From: Actinomycetota bacterium
GTDB taxonomy: Bacteria > Actinomycetota > Thermoleophilia > Gaiellales > Gaiellaceae
Reading direction: 5' to 3'
Length of the DNA: 9,225 nucleotides
NCBI GenBank assembly: GCA_013821525.1
Contig: JACDGR010000114.1
Coordinates: 1 to 9,225, forward strand
The notes below the pieces were generated by a model, which saw nothing but the letters and a program-made list of their open reading frames with translations, was not told the DNA's origin and searched no databases. A program made the position numbers and the translations under genes. Shown one piece after another: positions 7,350 through 9,225 of the stretch. How positions within the stretch are numbered: position 1 is the stretch's first letter; the number at the start of each line of letters is the position of its first letter.

Positions 7350-8100
7350 TTACGTCGCCCGCGAGGTCGGCTGGGCGATGCACGGGTGGGGGCACGGCGA
7401 TGCCGCCACGAACGACGCGTTCCGGCCCATCGACACCTTCGGGGAGCGGTTAGACGCGCTGCTCGCCGACGTGCGCGCGCTCGGCTTCGACGCGATCGAC
7501 ATCTGGGGCGGTCACCTCAACCCGGAGTGGGCGACCGACGAGCACGTCGCGGTCGCACGCGAGCGGTTGGCGGCGCACAACCTGCGGGTCGCGAGCTATC
7601 AGGTGTACGCAGGCCCCGCACACGCTGCGCGCGCCTGCGAGATCACCGTCGCGCTCGGCACGCGGGTGCTCTCGGGCTTCGTGCCCGTTGCCGACCCTGC
7701 GGTCGGCGAGTTGCTCGCCCAGCATGACCTGGTGTTCGGCCTCGAGAATCACCCCGAGCCGACGCCGCAGGTGATGCTCGAGAAGATCGGCGACGACCCT
7801 CGCCTCGGCGTGTGTGTCGACACCGGCTGGTTCGGCACCCAGGGCTACGACGCGCCGCAGGCGATCGAAGAGCTCCGCGACCGCGTCGTCCACGTCCACC
7901 TGAAAGACGTGCTCGCCCTCGGCGAGCCGCACGAGACCTGCCGCTGGGGTGAGGGCATCGTCGACATCGAAGGGTGCGTGCGCGCACTGCAGCGCGTCGG
8001 CTACGAGGGCGCGATCAGTGTCGAGCACGAGCCGGAGACGTTCGACCCGAGCGAGGATGTGCGTGCGATGCGCGCCGAGCTCGAGGAGTGGCTGCGATGA
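7315..8100 (+). CDS. Xylose-isomerase-like TIM-barrel sugar (phosphate) isomerase/epimerase
   Basis: Protein of 261 residues in the AP-endonuclease-2/xylose isomerase-like superfamily (PF01261), cytoplasmic and normally divalent-metal dependent. The four expected metal ligands are visible: Glu144 in LENHPE, Asp169 in CVDTGWF, His195 in VHVHLKD and Glu237 in ISVEHE. The N-terminal SFMSANYVAREVGW and LGFDAIDIWGGHLNPEWAT match a sugar phosphate isomerase/epimerase subgroup. Related barrels isomerise or epimerise ketoses, dehydrate inosose, or take part in beta-elimination of 3-keto-glycosides, so the reaction here is not decided by sequence. The ATG at 7315 overlaps the FAD gene stop (ATGA). A second in-frame ATG at 7339 lies within a repeat of the first start codon context, but using it would cut into the conserved N-terminal strand. 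It overlaps the Gfo/Idh gene by four bases at its 3' end. Confidence 0.9.
   Translation: MSANTISFMSANYVAREVGWAMHGWGHGDAATNDAFRPIDTFGERLDALLADVRALGFDAIDIWGGHLNPEWATDEHVAVARERLAAHNLRVASYQVYAGPAHAARACEITVALGTRVLSGFVPVADPAVGELLAQHDLVFGLENHPEPTPQVMLEKIGDDPRLGVCVDTGWFGTQGYDAPQAIEELRDRVVHVHLKDVLALGEPHETCRWGEGIVDIEGCVRALQRVGYEGAISVEHEPETFDPSEDVRAMRAELEEWLR
8083..8088 (+). promoter_or_regulatory. Ribosome binding site GAGGAG for the Gfo/Idh gene
   Basis: A strong GAGGAG lies within the last codons of the isomerase gene, eight bases before the ATG at 8097. Together with the ATGA overlap it fixes the start of the oxidoreductase gene. Confidence 0.7.
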
Positions 8101-9158
8101 GAGTTGCATTCGTCGGCTGCGGCAACATCGCGATCCCGTACGCCAAGGCGATCGCGCAGACGCCCGAGCTCGAGCTGGTCGGCGCGTTCGACGTGCAGGA
8201 CGGACGCGCCGCGGCGCTGCTCGAAGACTTCGGCGGGACGGCGTACATCACGCTCGACGAGCTGCTCGCCGACGAGCGGGTCGACGCGGTCGTCAACCTG
8301 ACGGCCGCCGTCGTGCATGCCGACGTGACGCGGGCGGCGCTCAACGCGGGCAAGCACGTGCACTCCGAGAAACCGTTGGCGATGAACTACACCGACGCAG
8401 CAGGGCTGGTCGAGCTCGCGCAGGCGCGCGGGCTGGGGCTGAGCGCGTCGCCGGCGACGCTGCTCGGCGAGGCACAGCAGACGATGTGGAAGCTCGTGCG
8501 CGAGGGCGCGATCGGCCGGCCGCGCGTCGCCTATGCCGAGGCGAACTGGGGCAAGGTCGAGTCCTGGCACCCGGCGTCCGCGACGTTGCATGCGGTGGGT
8601 GCGATGGGGGACGTCGGCGTCTACCCGATCGCGATCCTGACGGCGATCTTCGGCCCCGCCCGCTCGGTCACCGCGTACTCGACCACCGTCGAGCCCGACC
8701 GCGTCGACCGCGAAGGCGCGCCGTTCGTGCTCGAGACGCCCGACCTGATCGTCGCGTTGCTCGAGCTCGAGAGCAGTGTCGTTGCGCGCGTGACGGCATC
8801 GTTCTACGTCGGCCCCGGCTACCAGCGGGGGCTGGAGGTGCACGGCGACGAGGGCATGCTCTACCTCCCGACGTGGGGCGAGGCCGATGCGAAGCTGAAG
8901 CGGAGCCGTACGGATAACGCCGACGACTACGCGCAGGTCGAGCTCGTGCGCGAGCCGTACCACGGCATCGACTGGGCTCGGCCGCTCGCCGACCTCGCCG
9001 CTGCGGTGCGGGAGGGCCGGTCGCCGCGTGCGAGCGGCGCGCAGGCCGCGCACATCGTCGAGATCCTCGACGCCGTCGCTTGCTCGAGCCGCGAAGGCGG
9101 CCCGGTGGCGGTCAGCTCGTCGTTTCCGCAGCCTGAGCCGCTCGAGTGGGCGCAGTAA
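8097..9158 (+). CDS. Gfo/Idh/MocA family NAD(P)-dependent oxidoreductase
   Basis: Protein of 353 residues, a normal length for this family of sugar and cyclitol dehydrogenases. The N-terminal Rossmann fold begins at once with VGCGNIA (6-12); Asp32 at the end of the second strand suggests NAD(H) preference. AGKHVHSEKPLA contains the catalytic-site lysine Lys92 in the family EKP motif. MGDVGVYP supplies Asp172 and Tyr176, the latter at the position where many relatives have His. The C-terminal half is the beta-sheet substrate domain, ending in RPLADLAAAVREGRSPRASG and HIVEILDAV, a familiar ending in actinobacterial members. Such enzymes oxidise or reduce hydroxyls of sugars, inositols and glycosides, sometimes creating 3-keto sugars. 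The ATG at 8097 overlaps the isomerase stop and has a GAGGAG ribosome binding site. The pairing with the isomerase barrel suggests they act on the same metabolite. Confidence 0.93.
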   Translation: MRVAFVGCGNIAIPYAKAIAQTPELELVGAFDVQDGRAAALLEDFGGTAYITLDELLADERVDAVVNLTAAVVHADVTRAALNAGKHVHSEKPLAMNYTDAAGLVELAQARGLGLSASPATLLGEAQQTMWKLVREGAIGRPRVAYAEANWGKVESWHPASATLHAVGAMGDVGVYPIAILTAIFGPARSVTAYSTTVEPDRVDREGAPFVLETPDLIVALLELESSVVARVTASFYVGPGYQRGLEVHGDEGMLYLPTWGEADAKLKRSRTDNADDYAQVELVREPYHGIDWARPLADLAAAVREGRSPRASGAQAAHIVEILDAVACSSREGGPVAVSSSFPQPEPLEWAQ

Positions 9159-9168
9159 GCGCCGCGTC

Positions 9169-9225
9169 GTGAGCTCCGAGCTTCGCTACGACCGTCTGAC
9201 CGGCGAGTGGGTCGGCATCGCGGGC
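9169..9225 (+). CDS. galT: Galactose-1-phosphate uridylyltransferase, N-terminus only (runs off window)
   Basis: An open frame starts with GTG at 9169, ten bases after the Gfo/Idh stop, and runs to the last base of the window without a stop. Its 19 codons include ELRYDRLTGEWVGIAG, the N-terminal signature of GalT (typically L-R-x-D-P-L-T-G-x-W-V); here the usual Pro is Arg. GalT transfers UMP between UDP-glucose and galactose 1-phosphate in the Leloir pathway, in the cytoplasm. The HxH active site lies beyond the window. No clear Shine-Dalgarno sequence precedes the GTG and no ATG is nearby. Its adjacency suggests that galactose, or another hexose 1-phosphate, is a product of the operon. GalT-related nucleotidyltransferases with other substrates cannot be excluded from so short a piece. 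Confidence 0.75.
   Translation, partial: MSSELRYDRLTGEWVGIAG

Noticed and set aside
8001..9053. 350-codon open frame on the minus strand
   Set aside because: Antisense shadow of the Gfo/Idh gene without recognisable motifs.
1..9225. Many CTCGAG and GAGCTC sites
   Set aside because: They follow from frequent Leu-Glu and Glu-Leu codon pairs with CTC and GAG preference, not from a regulatory repeat.

Overview
The window is a tightly packed, all plus-strand catabolic gene cluster from a high-GC bacterium. Base composition, strong G/C preference at third codon positions and extensive open antisense frames fit Actinomycetota; the gene styles recall soil lineages such as Thermoleophilia, but this lineage guess is inference and no marker gene is present. 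There are no tRNAs, rRNAs, mobile elements, repeats of note, CRISPR arrays or factor-independent terminators. No gene-free stretch exceeds 25 bases.

Layout, left to right: (1) the 3' part of a GH38 alpha-mannosidase whose N-terminus lies upstream of the window; (2) an unassigned ~563-residue protein that looks like a six-hairpin (alpha/alpha) carbohydrate-active enzyme; (3) a class I aldolase closely resembling sulfofructosephosphate aldolase YihT/LacD; (4) a compact GH84 beta-N-acetylglucosaminidase-type glycosidase; (5) a PF12831-type FAD-dependent oxidoreductase; (6) a xylose-isomerase-like TIM-barrel sugar isomerase/epimerase; (7) a Gfo/Idh/MocA NAD-dependent oxidoreductase; (8) the first 19 codons of a galactose-1-phosphate uridylyltransferase (galT), cut by the window edge.

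Genes 3 to 7 are joined by four successive 4-base stop/start overlaps (one GTGA, three ATGA), genes 2 and 3 by a Shine-Dalgarno sequence overlapping the stop codon, and galT follows after 10 bases, so the set is almost certainly one polycistronic, translationally coupled operon. Promoter and terminator lie outside the window.

All seven proteins whose start is visible lack an evident signal peptide or membrane segment, so the pathway appears to be cytoplasmic and would need an importer encoded elsewhere. A reasonable reading is uptake of a short glycan or glycoside containing mannose, N-acetylhexosamine and perhaps galactose or a modified sugar, trimming by the GH38, GH84 and the unassigned enzyme, redox/isomerase processing of an unusual sugar by genes 5 to 7, retro-aldol cleavage of a ketose phosphate by the YihT-like aldolase, and Leloir-pathway entry by GalT. 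The individual family calls for 1 and 3 to 8 rest on visible motifs; the integrated pathway and substrate are inference.
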